In this document: positions 41,325 through 51,654 of the stretch, piece by piece
Numbering within the stretch: the first letter of the stretch is position 1
Layout: every line of letters begins with the position of its first letter
NCBI GenBank assembly: GCA_036245525.1
Contig: BTPG01000002.1
Span: forward strand, 160,093,609 to 160,157,608
Origin: Semisulcospira habei
Taxonomy: Eukaryota; Mollusca; Gastropoda; Semisulcospiridae
DNA: 64,000 nt
Direction: 5' to 3'
Made by a program: the position numbers and the translations under genes
Notes under the pieces: model-generated
What the model was told of the DNA's origin: nothing
The model's input: the letters and a program-made list of their open reading frames with translations, nothing else
Databases searched by the model: none

Positions 41325-41670
41325 AGCGTCATGAATCTTTAAGTTACGGTGCCAAATTCAGGTGAAGGTTGGTAGATCGATACGGAAGCAATACAGGGGT
41401 GAAAATAGTGCTGATGTCATGTGTACGGCTATCATTAGTGTGCTGACCAGCTAAGGGCTTCGCGAATCACTATCAAGCTGTCGTTACAGACGGAAAAACC
41501 CACCGCCAAAATCAAGGAGCTAAACAGAGCAGAAAATTCGCATACCGTGGTCGTCCGGCTCCATTTTTTAATGAAGAAAAAAAAAAGGCAGTTTCTTTTG
41601 TAAATGAAACTTTAAATTTATTAATGTCTGCTGACGGAATCCTGGAATAGAAAGTATATGCTTACAAATT
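41325..41670. other. no recognisable feature
   Basis: Unassigned. Confidence 0.4.
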
Positions 41671-41671
41671 G

Positions 41672-41888
41672 AACCCATTCACTGCCCGAACACGAGTAGA
41701 ATTCAACGCAGGAGTCATATAATTATCCACAAGAGCCCCCGCAGTTGTGGGGGCTAGTGAGGATCTATGCCTCTTGATGGTCCCAACTTTGCTTCCAAGT
41801 TCCTCGGGCGTCTTCAGATCTCTGGGGCTGAGTTAATACAGATTTATTTCAAAAGCAAAATGTGCGTCCACTGGCAGTGAAGTGTATA
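41672..41888 (+). mobile_element. TPA palindromic element, left arm damaged
   Basis: CCCATTCACTGCCCGAACACG left end; the left arm reads TATAATTATCCACAAGAGCC and the right arm GGGGGCTAGTGAGGATCTATG. The right half ends GTCCACTGGCAGTGAAGTG. Terminal TTAA motifs are degraded. Confidence 0.7.
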
Positions 41889-42146
41889 ACAAAATGAAAC
41901 CTATTGCACGTGAGAACTGATGTTCATTAACACTGACGCCAAAGAGAGAATACTGACAGAGCCCATTTCCTGTATATGTATTGAAAGTCCGAACCCCATC
42001 TTTAGTAGTATCTTTAGTATTCTCTTAGTTTAAGTCACTATATCTTACTTGTGTGATTTATGTTTCTGTGAGCCAAAGACAATTTTCCATTTTATGCGTG
42101 TTGTTTAATGGACAATTCACAATTTGATCTTGGTGGTATAAGACTT

Positions 42147-42238
42147 TTAATCCTTTGGCTGTCGGTAGCGTGTGTGGTCGAGGTGATTCCTGCAGGAATC
42201 ATCTCGACCAAACACACTACCGACAGCCAAAGGGTTAA
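42147..42238. mobile_element. TPC element with compensated arms
   Basis: 92 bp TTAA to TTAA. Both arms carry GTGT and GGTCGAG where other copies have TTTT and TGTCGCG, leaving only minor mismatches (GAGGTGATT against GAGATGATT when read the same way). Confidence 0.9.
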
Positions 42239-42550
42239 GTTTAAGATCTGCAATCAGAAACCGGCACAAACTAGCGGGGACATTGACAGTATCTTCCATA
42301 GCAACCGGGAAGGTCCCATAAAGCAAGATCATTAACGTGCGCCAACTATGCAACTAATGTACACTTCGTTCGTTCGTCTTGAATGGTACACGGCAATGAA
42401 TCAAGTTTTTTTGCCGCGTTAAGAAGGGTGTAGATGCGCCAGTGTCACCCAAGGTCACAAAAAAACACCACCGCTTGGCATGTTTCAACAAAAGGCAAGG
42501 TCCTGTACGAGATGACACTGAGTGCAAGGGACAAAGTTGCGCCCAAAAAA
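42239..42550. other. no recognisable feature
   Basis: Unassigned. Confidence 0.4.
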
Positions 42551-42554
42551 GGTC

Positions 42555-42880
42555 ATCGGGCCGATGTCGGGCCAAATGTGTCCAACATCGGCCCGGCGGG
42601 ATCTTTTGTTCACTGGGGAGTTAAGTATTTGCTCGTTGACACAAAACTGTTCTGTGCTGACTGAGCTCTGTGCTCCAACAATCGTTAAAAAGCACACAAA
42701 GTTTTCTTACGAGGAAACTGCTGTCAGAAGTGGTTAGCGTCGACGGCCCGAGGACCTTGTGTGCATCGGGGTGTTAGTATTTGCTTGCTGGGTGACACAA
42801 AACTGTTCTACAGGTGTAAACATGTACCCGAGCTCCAACAACTGTTGTAAGTGCACACGCACAAGGTTTTGGTGCGGTTT
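42555..42880. repeat. PG hairpin with duplicated flank
   Basis: TCGGGCCGATGTCGGGCCAAA pairs with the complement of CCAACATCGGCCCGGCGG (42555-42600). The flank GTATTTGCTCGTTGACACAAA (about 42625) recurs as GTATTTGCTTGCTGGGTGAC at 42778, with matching AAAACTGTTCT and CTCCAACAA words, a diverged tandem duplication of about 150 bp. Confidence 0.6.
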
Positions 42881-42884
42881 TTTT

Positions 42885-43224
42885 TCCCCAGCGAGGATCA
42901 CGGTCGAGTGTGATGTTTGCTAGGATATACACCGGCTTAGCATTTATTCAAGCAAACGTTATAAGAAACTCTTGTATGAACCTCCTCAGAACCACTTAAA
43001 ATAATTTCTTAAGCGGATGTTTGCCTGTCATACAGTGTATTCAAACAGACAAATTGGGCTGATTTTTTGGATTGAAATGAATGTAAGTTCCAGGACTGCC
43101 AATGAAAATAGCGGAAGTTTTTAACAATTGATATCATGCCATTTATTGGAAGCCCGCGTTCTTTTACGCGTCTTTGTGGGATACGTCCCATTCAACCTGT
43201 TTGGAGCGACCATCCTTATACAAG
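42885..43224. other. no recognisable feature
   Basis: Unassigned. Confidence 0.4.
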
Positions 43225-43292
43225 ATCACCTGTCATTGAAGACCATCATTTAGGTGGCTGTGGCCACCTAAATTATGGTTTATAATGACAGG
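43225..43292. mobile_element. PN hairpin
   Basis: TCACCTGTCATTGAAGACCAT, then TTTAGGTGGCTGTGGCCACC and the complementary arm ending ATAATGACAGGTGA. More complete than the 3790 copy. Confidence 0.75.
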
Positions 43293-43308
43293 TGACACTA
43301 TTTGCCCT

Positions 43309-43521
43309 TTAACCCGTTCAGTCAGAGAAAACTGGAACACCACCCAACTGCAAGAGGCATAGATCCTCATGAGCCCCCGCAGTTGCGGGGGCCCGTGAGA
43401 ATCTATGCCTCTTGTTAATACCATTCTGAATCCAGGATGCTGCGACATCCAGGGCTTTTTAACGAAATTAACGAAGAGTGCAAAAAACACAGTCTTCTTG
43501 AGCAGGCACTGGCCGGGTTAA
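43309..43521 (+). mobile_element. TPA palindromic element, complete
   Basis: 213 bp, TTAACCCGTTCAGTCAGAG to GCAGGCACTGGCCGGGTTAA. The hairpin CCCCCGCAGTTGCGGGGGC is intact, but the right arm reads CCGTGAGAATC. TTAA 43518-43521 is shared with the TPD copy that follows. Confidence 0.85.
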
Positions 43522-43603
43522 CTCATACACGACGTGACGCCGGCATCCGGATACGCGGCGTTAACGCCGCGTATCTGGATGCGTCACGTCGTAAATGTGT
43601 TAA
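43518..43603. mobile_element. TPD palindromic element, longest copy, compensated arms
   Basis: 86 bp TTAA to TTAA. Both arms read ACGACGTGACGC where other copies read GAGACGTGCCGC. The inner arm ATCCGGATACGCGGCGTTAA pairs with its complement at the centre. Confidence 0.9.
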
Positions 43604-43769
43604 GACTTCTCTTGAGAGCACCTACCTCCCAATACACTTCTCTTGACAAAGCACCTAACTCTTGAGGACCCTTTTCTCTTGCAAATTAAAAAAGATATTT
43701 GTTCGAAACAGTTCTATAGTAAAAAAAACTAGACCGAAAGGGTTGACTGCCAGTGCTTGTAATTTAGAA

Positions 43770-43885
43770 AAAACTACCAAGTCCGACTCAGAGTAGGATA
43801 AAGCACTGTCAAGGAAGAGCACTATCATGCACACTTCTCTCCCTTGACAGTGCTTTATCCTACTCACTTGGTAGTTCTATAGTAC
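43770..43885. repeat. single-copy inverted repeat
   Basis: ACTACCAAGT and AGTAGGATAAAGCACTGTCA with AAGG on the left, exact complements on the right (CCTTGACAGTGCTTTATCC, ACTTGGTAGT). The left arm has an extra CCGACTCAG. The loop is about 35 bp. No second copy seen. Confidence 0.75.
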
Positions 43886-44009
43886 GCTGTTATCGTAAAC
43901 TGAAAACTGAGAGGAGACAACAATGACAAGGTAATAATGGTGCATGTGTTATGCTGCATGACAACGCCACTGACAGTCAGTACAAGGCTTCGTAAGTTAT
44001 TGCATAATT

Positions 44010-44400
44010 ACCGATAAGAGATCGTATCTCATTTATATTACTCTGTTGTTTCATCTGGAGCGGAAAATCACTTGGAAAAAATCAATACATTTGTCACTTG
44101 TTAATGCCGCGACCTGTTTCGGTAATGTAGGGTTTATAGTCGTAAACATTATTGATAATCCGTTGTATCGACAATTTTGGGCAGTCACAGCCGGCCATGG
44201 ATCAGATCGCTGGTTTTGATTACTAAACTTTGCTGATACAACAGGCTCTCAATATTGTATTTCCTCAGCTTGGTATTGTGTGCCCTTCTCTTCACGATCC
44301 ATGTGAATAAGCATTCGTAAATGAGAGTTTCTGCTGTCCCTTGTGCGCATCGGTGGAACTCTCTTGAGCGGTAAAGTCCTTTAACACATTTAAAATTCAC
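44010..44400 (-). repeat. Y dispersed repeat, rearranged inverted copy
   Basis: AATCCGTTGTATCGACAATTT and CCATGGATCAGATCGCTGG match Y in one orientation. TTCTCTTCACGATCCATGTG and GTTTCTGCTGTCCC match it in the other. Thus the Y termini are arranged as an inverted pair around 44165-44265. Confidence 0.5.
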
Positions 44401-44403
44401 AAG

Positions 44404-44617
44404 TTAACACATTCAGCCCGATGACAGTACTATTTCCCAAATTTTGTAGGCGTCATCTAATGACTATGCACCAGTTGCAGGAGATGGATCGACCATGATA
44501 ATTCAAGGGCAGTGCCAGATTACCTTGGCGCCGACAGGAGCCAAGCTAATCTGGCACTACCCTTGAATTATCAATGTCGACCCATCTGCTGAAGTGCGTC
44601 AGGGCTGAATGGGTTAA
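44404..44617 (-). mobile_element. TPB palindromic element, complete
   Basis: 214 bp, TTAACACATTCAGCCCGATG to CAGGGCTGAATGGGTTAA. The core GCCAGATTACCTTGGCGCC pairs with GGAGCCAAGCTAATCTGGC, so the stem has small mismatches. Confidence 0.9.
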
Positions 44618-44691
44618 GTTAGCGCTTTTGTCCAGCATTTTCGTACGACATTCAAAATGAAATGTATACACTGAGAAGATATTGCGAACTT

Positions 44692-44753
44692 TTAAGCCTT
44701 TGGGTGTCGGTAGCGGTTCGAACTAAAACCGCTACCGACACCCAAAGAGTTAA
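44692..44753. mobile_element. short TPC element
   Basis: 62 bp TTAA to TTAA. The arms CTTTGGGTGTCGGTAGCGGTT are perfect and joined by CGAACTAA. The TCGCGATGATTCC centre found in other copies is deleted. A CCCTTTCTTGCC follows the right TTAA. Confidence 0.9.
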
Positions 44754-45162
44754 CCCTTTCTTGCCCCGAGCCGATGGTACCTTCGACGTTGTGTCTCTAT
44801 ATTATTTTAGTACGTTTGTACTGTCAGTAAATGCGGAATGCTGGAAGAAAACATTAAACAAAAAACAAAAAACAAACAAAAAAAAAAATTGATTTTCAGC
44901 ACAAAATGATAACTTGATTGGCAGCCAAACGACAAAGCGCTCCTCTCAAACCATAGGCGGATGACTAACCTATCGAGGAGGGTTGGGAGTTCCAGCATGA
45001 ATTTTGTTTGGAGCATTTTACCTAGACACGGAGCACCCAGAGGCGTTTTACCCAGATACGAAGCACGCGTTCTCCAGACCCTCAAAACATCAGACATGAG
45101 ATGGAAACACCGCTGCCCCTCTCCGCCCCTCTCCGCCCGTGAAATGAGAGAACGGGATCACA

Positions 45163-45164
45163 CT

Positions 45165-45239
<75 letters not shown>

Positions 45240-45254
45240 ACACACACACACACA
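45163..45254. repeat. (CA)n microsatellite
   Basis: About 45 CA units with one TACA interruption. Confidence 0.95.
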
Positions 45255-45285
45255 AATCTGCCTTGACATGCTGCAAATAGCTATG

Positions 45286-45354
45286 AATCGACCATGACAG
45301 GCCTATAGACGCCAAGCTATTCTGGCACCAGCCTTGACCTATCATGGACTGTGA
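45286..45354. mobile_element. TPB right-half relic
   Basis: ATCGACCATGACAGGCCTATA, then GCCAAGCTATTCTGGCACCAG and CCTTGACCTATCATGG. The left arm is deleted. Confidence 0.55.
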
Positions 45355-45424
45355 TGAGAGGATAACTCGCAAATATGACGATTCTTTTTTAACCTGATAT
45401 ATCAGTGTGTTAAAGAGCACTTAC

Positions 45425-45595
45425 CTGTGACCCATGACCTGCAGCAGACGACAGTTTCCGCAACACTGCCTGGACGTGCGTTGTTCGCTTTGGAGGTACA
45501 GGTGGGTGCACTTTCTCAGTAACATGTTGTCTCGACGATTGTTGTTGCTGGGTGGCTTGCACAGACACATACGGCCGACACGGCGAACAAAGCAT
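45425..45595 (-). CDS. candidate 5' coding exon of a host gene (weak)
   Basis: On the minus strand an ATG at 45595 opens a 57-codon frame that ends exactly at CACAG/GTAAGT, a consensus 5' splice site (intron begins at 45424). The peptide is Gln- and Pro-containing (TQQQQSSRQ, PPVPPKRTT) and otherwise of mixed, protein-like composition. It has no recognised domain; PPVPPKR would suit an SH3 ligand, which is speculation. The surrounding 45430-45800 is less repetitive and more G+C rich than its neighbours. No downstream exon or acceptor could be assigned, so this may be chance. Confidence 0.25.
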
Positions 45596-45867
45596 CTCAC
45601 TCCCACAACAAAGACGACGACACAATCTCCACCAACACCGCTACAACCCGTCGTTGTCGTCGCTGCTGAGTGCACGCCGCTTCATAGGCTACGCGTCCGC
45701 TGTTTTGCCGCCAATACATCACACACTCAGCTGTGGCGTGTCTGTAAACTGTAGCAGACGACGGAAAATGTCCGGAAAACTGGGTCGATTTTTACCGTCC
45801 AAACTTCGATAATATTGTCTGCATTGTGGGTGAGAATTGGTACCTGCAGGCAAAGACACCCGTCACG

Positions 45868-46078
45868 TTAACACTTTTACTGCCGGAACATTGCGAACAA
45901 CACCCACGGAAACACAAGAGGCATAGATCCTCCGTCAGTCATGAGCCCCCGCAGTTGCTAGGGCTCAATAAGTGTGGATCTACGCCTCTTGCTGACCTCA
46001 CTTTGTAGACGGATAATAAGGCTCTCTGGTGTTGCATTAACAAAGATTTCAGAAACATAATCAGTGAAGTGGCTAATG
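45868..46078 (+). mobile_element. TPA palindromic element
   Basis: TTAACACTTTTACTGCCGGAA. The arms are CAAGAGGCATAGATCCTCCGT and GGATCTACGCCTCTTGCTG; the centre has small insertions (CAGT, AAGTGT). The right end ATCAGTGAAGTGGCTAATG has decayed. Confidence 0.8.
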
Positions 46079-46272
46079 CAATACAACAGTACAGTGTCTC
46101 CACACTGGCATTAACCCTCGCGCGCTCGTTGTCACTAGATGTACTGTGAGTTTGTAACAGCCGCGCGCGGCCGGTTCACGGTATCACATTAACGTGGGTC
46201 TTTGCTGCGAAGTGTGCTAGCGGCCACTTTGCGCTGTACAACGTTTGTGAAAATAATGCATTCTCGCACAAA

Positions 46273-46363
46273 TTAATCCTTTGGCTGTCAGCATCGCATT
46301 TTGTCGCGATGATTCCTGCAGAATCATCGAGACAAAACACGCTACCGACCGTCAAAGTGTTAA
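46273..46363. mobile_element. TPC palindromic element, complete
   Basis: 91 bp, TTAATCCTTTGGCTGTCAGC to CTACCGACCGTCAAAGTGTTAA. The centre is TCGCGATGATTCCTGCAG, with GAG instead of GCG on one arm. Confidence 0.85.
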
Positions 46364-46644
46364 AACCAAATCGCCTCACTGTAGAAAACATTGTCCATAT
46401 TACGCGAGAAACTTCTCCCTGCAAAGTTGTTACCAGTTCTGCATCGCGTGTTGATAAAACTGCCTTTTGAATGTGCTTTGCCGTGAGAATCATTACCAGA
46501 CAGCATTACTGTGACTCTTTCAAGTTCAATGCACACAAATGAGTGTCACTCCAGCCGGTAGTTATGCCTTTGCATGTCGGGGGTTCTTTCTCCGGATACT
46601 CCGGTTCTTCCACCCCCCACTCACCCCCCCCCCCTACCCCCCAC

Positions 46645-46885
46645 ACTTTGGTAGGCCTACCGGTTTCAGGCCACTTTACAAATTTCAAATACAAGGTATC
46701 AAAAATTTCTGTAACTTCAGTAGCTGAACTTCGTCTGTCTTGTACTGTGTTTGTCTTAAATGGTGTAAATCCGTGTCTGTTACGTGAGTGTGCGTGTTGG
46801 GTTTCAGTTCGCGGCGCTTTGAGTCGATTCGCCCAAAAATTGAGAAAAAGCGCCTATATAATAACGGTATTCTTATTATTATTAT
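46645..46885 (+). mobile_element. S240 retroposon with (ATT)n tail
   Basis: Aligns with 22850-23092. Contains GTTGGGTTTCAGTTCGCGGC and AAAAGCGCCTATATAATAACG, then TTATTATTATTATCC. The tail words GCGC-TATA-ACGGTATT resemble the tail of the minus-strand LINE at 39236-39310. Confidence 0.65.
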
Positions 46886-46927
46886 CCACAATCAAACGAA
46901 ATATTTTAATTTAAATTTCATTAAGCA

Positions 46928-47031
46928 TTTTACCATCGGACTGTCGGTAGCGGTTCAGTTTTGTCGCGACGATTCCGGTAGGAGTCATCGCGACAAAAAA
47001 AAACGCTACCGACAGCCGAATCAGTGGTTAA
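46928..47031. mobile_element. TPC palindromic element
   Basis: CCATCGGACTGTCGGTAGCGG to CGCTACCGACAGCCGAATCAG, ending GTGGTTAA. The centre is TCGCGACGATTCCGGTAGGAG. The left TTAA is displaced or lost. Confidence 0.8.
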
Positions 47032-47034
47032 ATC

Positions 47035-47640
47035 GTATCACAAGAAAACATTACCACGATTCCTAGGTTCAAGGCACACAAGGCTGAGCATGAATGTTAG
47101 TTACCTCGTATGCATAAAATCAAAAAAATGTCTTGCAAATCAGAAACGGAATATCAACACGACACTTTCGAGTTCAATGTACACACGCACACACATGTCA
47201 CTCCTGCTCTTTGCGGTGAAAACTGTGCCACCGGATGTAATCGTATCCCCCTTTCACTGCGCTATCGTAATCCGCGAAGAAACCGCAATGCGAGCCGTTT
47301 CTGGTCACCTTTTCACATCACCTCTCCATTCACAAAAGGTCACAGCTAATATCAATATCAAATACACAAATAAAATCTGCAGTGCAGTGCAACTCACCTG
47401 AACTTTCAAGGCAGTCGTTTGTTTTTATATCTCCTCCATTCATAAAACTTCACCCACAAATCTAATGCAGCGTGCCATTGCTGCGTGTCCCCAACTTCTG
47501 CAAATGTGTCGTCTGCTACCCAGCGACTCCTGTGAGAAGCTCACGACACGTGCACGTAGGAATCAGCTGCGCGCGATTTCCGATAATGCACTCGTGATCT
47601 CATGTGCCAAAACAGTTTTGGACTATCCCTGACAACTTTC
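47035..47640. other. no recognisable feature
   Basis: Several overlapping frames of 60-125 codons exist at 47024-47401 in different frames, but none shows a domain or bias. I read this as unassigned DNA. Confidence 0.4.
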
Positions 47641-47735
47641 TTCAGAGACACAAAGTAAATGAGAACCTCGCGCTAGAGGCATAGATTCTCATGAGCCCCT
47701 GGGACTTCAAAGGTTCATGAGAATCGATGTATCTG
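47640..47735 (+). mobile_element. TPA core, decayed
   Basis: TAGAGGCATAGATTCTCATGA, GCCCCTGGGACTTCAAAGG and TTCATGAGAATCGATGTATC. The arms keep ATTCTCATGA on both sides but the GC centre has lost pairing. Confidence 0.65.
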
Positions 47736-47739
47736 GCAT

Positions 47740-48540
47740 ACAGAAGAGACAGGCAGAGAAACTAAAAAAGGACGCACGAAATCTGTCATCTTCCGCCAAC
47801 ACAGTTAAAACCTCGCAGTGGCCTCGGCCAGAAAAGATTACGATTTTCCTGGTCAGCAGCGTGACAGCCACCTAGTCGCCAATTCTGTCCTAAACGCGGA
47901 CAACGACTCGGAAGCACTTTCTAAGTTTCATGTGGATTGTTCCAAGTTTCCTTCCATAATGTCAGTGTTGTTGGTATATTTTATCATGTCAATTCAATGA
48001 CAAATCCAAGAGGTCGGCTTAAAGAAAGGGACAATTGTTTAATGTATTCCAGTGGTGTAGAAAGACATTTTTGATCGGAGGAGTGGGGGGGGGGCTGGGC
48101 GGGGGGGGGGGGGGGGGCAGCGTGCCTGACTGGTTAATTTCCAGCGACACTGCATTCCTTGGAACTAGATTCGAAAGAGATTTTGTCAGAGATTCACGTT
48201 TTATATTACTCTGCCCTGGGGCCTAATTAGAGTTTTAGCCTATGTCGTACACCATATATATACAATGAAAAAACCAACAACAAAACAAAACATTCAGGAG
48301 ATCTCGCGGAAGTCCTTCACAACAAAGGCAAGAAGAAGAAAGAAAAGAAAACATCGCGCATAAATGTCAACAGTTAACGATGTTACTGTTTACGCAGCTC
48401 TATCCGTACGAGAGAAGCTCGCACGCTGGTGGCGGTATTCGAAAGCTAAATAATTATCGACACTATCAAAGCCAGTTCTACATGATCCATTGCTACATGG
48501 TCACAAAACAATTTTCAACAAAATAACTCATGATTGCTGT
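47740..48540. other. unassigned DNA with a G-rich run
   Basis: G-rich run at 48079-48119. The rest shows no repeat family or gene. Confidence 0.45.
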
Positions 48541-48542
48541 CA

Positions 48543-48770
48543 TTAACCCCATTTGGGTTAAATACCATTCATGACGAAGATAAATTAAACACCACCAAAC
48601 CGCCAAAGGCATTGATCCGGCCTCATGTTGCGGGGGGCTCAAGCGGACCTATGCCCCTTGCTGAAACTATTTTGTATCCATGTTCATTTGACGGCTTGAG
48701 ATCTTCGGCGTTGAATTTTCAATGATTTCAAAAACACAATATGCGCCCCACTGACAGTGAAGAAGTCAAT
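48543..48770 (+). mobile_element. TPA element, decayed hairpin
   Basis: TTAACCCCATTTGGGTTAA at the left looks like a TPC/TPA end. CAAAGGCATTGATCCGGCCTC and GGGGGGCTCAAGCGGACCTA are diverged arms. The right half ATTTTGTATCCATGTTCATTT to CACTGACAGTGAAGAAG is clear. Confidence 0.7.
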
Positions 48771-49027
48771 ATAGTGCAGCCAAAATGTTCTTGCCAGTCT
48801 TGTTGTGTACGGATGACTTCACGCTATTTTCCTGACTACCTCCCTGAATGTAATTAAAAAGCCCAAGGAAATGTGGCATGTTCAAAGAAAAACAAAAACG
48901 GCTTTGTGCTACAATAAAATATTGATGGGGAAAAAACGCAACTTTTTTTTTTCAGAACCGCTTTTTACAATTACATTCCACAGAGAAAAGGACAGTCTGT
49001 CCCCGAAAAAAATCGCAAGTCTCTGCC

Positions 49028-49201
49028 GAGAACCCCTTCATCACTAGACACACAGATATCAATGAAGACAAGCAAGAGGCATAAATCCTGATGAAGCCCC
49101 GCGTCTGCGGGGGCTCATGAGGATCTATACGGGGCCAATGAGGATCTATGCCACCTAGCAATGTGGTGTTGCTCGCTTTGCTCCGACGGTCGGAGGGTTA
49201 A
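49028..49201 (-). mobile_element. TPA element with duplicated arm segment
   Basis: The hairpin CAAGAGGCATAAATCCTGATG pairs with GGGGGCTCATGAGGATCTATA, after which TGAGGATCTATGCCACC repeats the right arm. Ends ACGGTCGGAGGGTTAA. Confidence 0.75.
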
Positions 49202-49366
49202 AATCTTGGGTGGTAGGTAGATGTAGCTAACATACATGTAGCTGGCGGTATGTGACGGAACAAGCTGTGTGGCGAAACGTGGTAGTTGTCATGTAAATGA
49301 CAAACGTGTCACTGTATGAGAATCTGAATTAAATTTTGCAGCATGTTATACTTGAACATAAAAACA

Positions 49367-49592
49367 TTTAACCTCAACTGCTGGGGCAATGCGAACCCAT
49401 CTGCAAGAGACATAAATCCTCATGAGCCCCCGCAGTCGCGGGGGCTCGTGAGGATTTAGGTCTCTTGTTAGTCCTTTGTTCTTTGTGCCAACGAATGGTC
49501 CCATTTCATTTTGTGTTCTTCACGCGATTGTCAGACAGTGTGCAGTGGTTTCAGACGCGAAATCCGCGTCCACTGGCAGACAAAGGGGTTGA
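49367..49592 (+). mobile_element. TPA element, second subfamily
   Basis: TTAACCTCAACTGCTGGGGC, the hairpin CATAAATCCTCATGAGCCCC, then GTTCTTTGTGCCAACGAATGG, ending TGGCAGACAAAGGGGTTGA. Both arms carry AAATCC/GGATTT changes. Partner of 3990-4225. Confidence 0.8.
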
Positions 49593-49678
49593 GTTCACAA
49601 GAAAATTATTACCAAGTCGAGATTAGAAAAGAGGATAGATTAAAATTATTAATTACGAAGTCATGTAATTATGACTTT

Positions 49679-49727
49679 ATCCATTCATTCATTCATTTAT
49701 TCATTCATTCATCAATTCATTCATGTA
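49679..49727. repeat. (ATTC)n microsatellite
   Basis: About 11 ATTC/ATTT units. Confidence 0.9.
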
Positions 49728-49977
49728 CGTATTTATATGAAAATCCAACGGCCTATTGTGACGAAACCAACTAACATACCGTCATTGGTGTGGAGTCATG
49801 TCTTTGTGTTTTCAACTAATTAGTGCTTGTCTATTGTCACATCTTATTAACATGTTCGGAAAATCTGCAGTTGTATCTCGGAGAACAGCCAGTCGTTTGT
49901 CTCACAGGCAGAGGATGATTGTAGTGTAATCGATCTCGACGTTAACACAGCAGTCTGCTTAAAACAGCAGACTACTA

Positions 49978-50118
49978 TTAACCCATATACCCTCGAGGCC
50001 ACATTACCTAAATTTTGGAGATATAACTTTTATGTACCAGTTGCAAGAGCTGGATGGCACTACCCTTGAATTATCATGGTTCATCCATCTCCTGCTGTAA
50101 TGCGTTGGGGCTAAATGC
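49978..50118 (-). mobile_element. TPB element, left hairpin arm deleted
   Basis: TTAACCCATATACCCTCGAGG through GTACCAGTTGCAAGAGCTGG jumps to GGCACTACCCTTGAATTATC and CCATCTCCTGCTGTAATGCG. One full arm and the turn are missing. Low-complexity C/A runs follow at 50175-50271. Confidence 0.75.
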
Positions 50119-50617
50119 CGGGGTGAAGAGGAGATCGTTTATGCCACAACTTGATTATCTCGTGCCTGTAGTTGCCCCCGCCCACTTACCCCCCCCCCCC
50201 ACCCCCCATTCCCCCCCCCACCCCTACCCCTATCCCCACCTCCCCCCCCCCCCAAAAAAAAAAAAAAAAACACGTCAGTTTGCCTCAGGCACACAAAAAA
50301 TCACTACGTCTCTGGAGCCGTGGAGTTTCCTTATCCACAAGATCGAACACCTTTCTGCTGATGACAATAATTATTATGACATAATGCCGTCGCCATGCAC
50401 GTTTTGAATCTCACACCGGTTATCCCCCTCGATTCGCTCTGCCTGAGTGTGTGAAGCGGATCGAGGGAGTTAACCAGTGTGCTTGATATTCTCTGTAGTT
50501 CAGCCATGCGTATGATCAGCATAACAGCATGCACGCTTTGATTTGTTGTATCATGTATTTCCATTTCAGTCTCCGCCACTGTCCGTTTCATTGCTGGCAA
50601 CGAGTGTTTCTCGCAAT
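50119..50617. other. C-rich and poly-A low complexity, otherwise unassigned
   Basis: C-rich words and a poly-A run at 50254-50271. A small inverted pair flanks 50440-50470 (CTCGATTCGC, GCGGATCGAG). Confidence 0.5.
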
Positions 50618-50738
50618 AATTGTGCTGGTCTGTGAGTTTGGACCTTACGGCCTTAGGCCGTAAGGTTCAAAGTCACAGACTAGGCCAACACAAAGCCTAC
50701 TGCCGAAAGACCCACTATCATAGACCGGCACACCAGCA
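50618..50738. mobile_element. PF hairpin plus a second half copy
   Basis: TGTGCTGGTCTGTGAGTTTGG, CCTTACGGCCTTAGGCCGTAA and AAAGTCACAGACTAGGCC form the hairpin. TATCATAGACCGGCACACC at 50718 is another right end. Confidence 0.7.
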
Positions 50739-51002
50739 TTCTCGATGTTCTCAAACGGCTTCATACTATTTGCCACTGCGGTTGTCTAAGTTTCTCGATT
50801 CGCTGCCGCTGTCCTACGGCGCCGGTGGATCGAGTGAGGCAACCGGTGTGACTATATGCGGGTGAAAAGGATAAACCATGATATAACAGATCCCAGCAAT
50901 TTCGGGGCGTAGGCTGTGATGTCGCAAAATGAGTCAGGTACTTAGTACTGTACAGCGCGTCGCTCCATTTCCTGTTGCGGTGTCCCAATGTTTTCAAACC
51001 AC

Positions 51003-51193
51003 TTAGCTCCTTCACTGTTGGGGGAAAAGTGAACACGATCCAACTGCAAGAGCCATAAATTCTCATGGGCCCCCGCAGTTGCGGGTGCCTATGAGTATCT
51101 ATGCCTCTTGCTGACTTCACTTTGAATCTATGATGCTGCGGCTCTTTGACGTTGAATTCACAATGATTTCGAGAACACAGTCTGCGTCCACAA
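51003..51193 (+). mobile_element. TPA palindromic element
   Basis: CTCCTTCACTGTTGGGGGAAA left end; the hairpin is CCATAAATTCTCATGGGCCCC with GGGTGCCTATGAGTATCTATG. The right half runs TGACGTTGAATTCACAATG to CAGTCTGCGTCCAC, where it is cut. Confidence 0.75.
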
Positions 51194-51226
51194 TTGATTT
51201 GCCCGCCCGCACTGCAGAAGACAATA

Positions 51227-51297
51227 GCGCTTTTATTCCGGGTGACAAACACACCACATCAATATTGCGATTTTTTGGTCACCCGGAACAAAAGCCC
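51227..51297. repeat. single-copy palindrome
   Basis: GCGCTTTTATTCCGGGTGAC pairs with GTCACCCGGAACAAAAGCCC across a 30-bp loop. It adjoins the truncated TPA end. Confidence 0.65.
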
Positions 51298-51467
51298 GAA
51301 AATCGCTCCTATGAAATGTTTCATAAATGACATCTAGTTTGCTTCAAAGCGTGACACACTGTAGAGCACTGCACTGCAAATAGCCTCAGATCCATCTTTT
51401 ATGTGTGTCGAACCTGATATATAAACATGCGAGTATAATGAGGATATTTGTTTTCTGGATCCAATGA

Positions 51468-51636
51468 GGGGGAGCTCAGTTGGTCGAGCGAGCGTTCGAC
51501 TGACCGTGGCACTCGCCCGAAAAGGAGTGGGTTCGAACCCAGCTGGGGTCAACATTTGTACAGACCTCTTTTCGGCGCCCCGTCTTTGAAATCACCTTCG
51601 TGGTGGACAAAAGACATTAAGCCCTAAACGTTTAAC
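51468..51636 (+). mobile_element. tRNA-derived SINE with 18-bp target duplication
   Basis: The head has a pol III A box (GAGCTCAGTTGGTCGAGCG) and B box (GGTTCGAACCC) spaced as in a tRNA, and a body ending ACATTAAGCCCTAAACG. Flanked by GTTTTCTGGATCCARTGA (51450-51467, 51637-51654, one mismatch). The head could resemble a tRNA gene, but the body, tail and target duplication make it a SINE. Confidence 0.85.
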
Positions 51637-51654
51637 GTTTTCTGGATCCAGTGA

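Noticed and set aside
45434..45812. Plus-strand frames of 86-106 codons
   Set aside because: Arg/Thr-rich frames on the strand opposite the better candidate exon. No start context, domain or splice support.
47024..47401. 125-codon frame
   Set aside because: Begins inside a TPC neighbourhood, overlaps other frames of similar length and has no recognisable domain.
51470..51556. Functional tRNA gene
   Set aside because: A and B boxes are present, but the sequence continues into a SINE body and tail and the whole is bounded by a target duplication.
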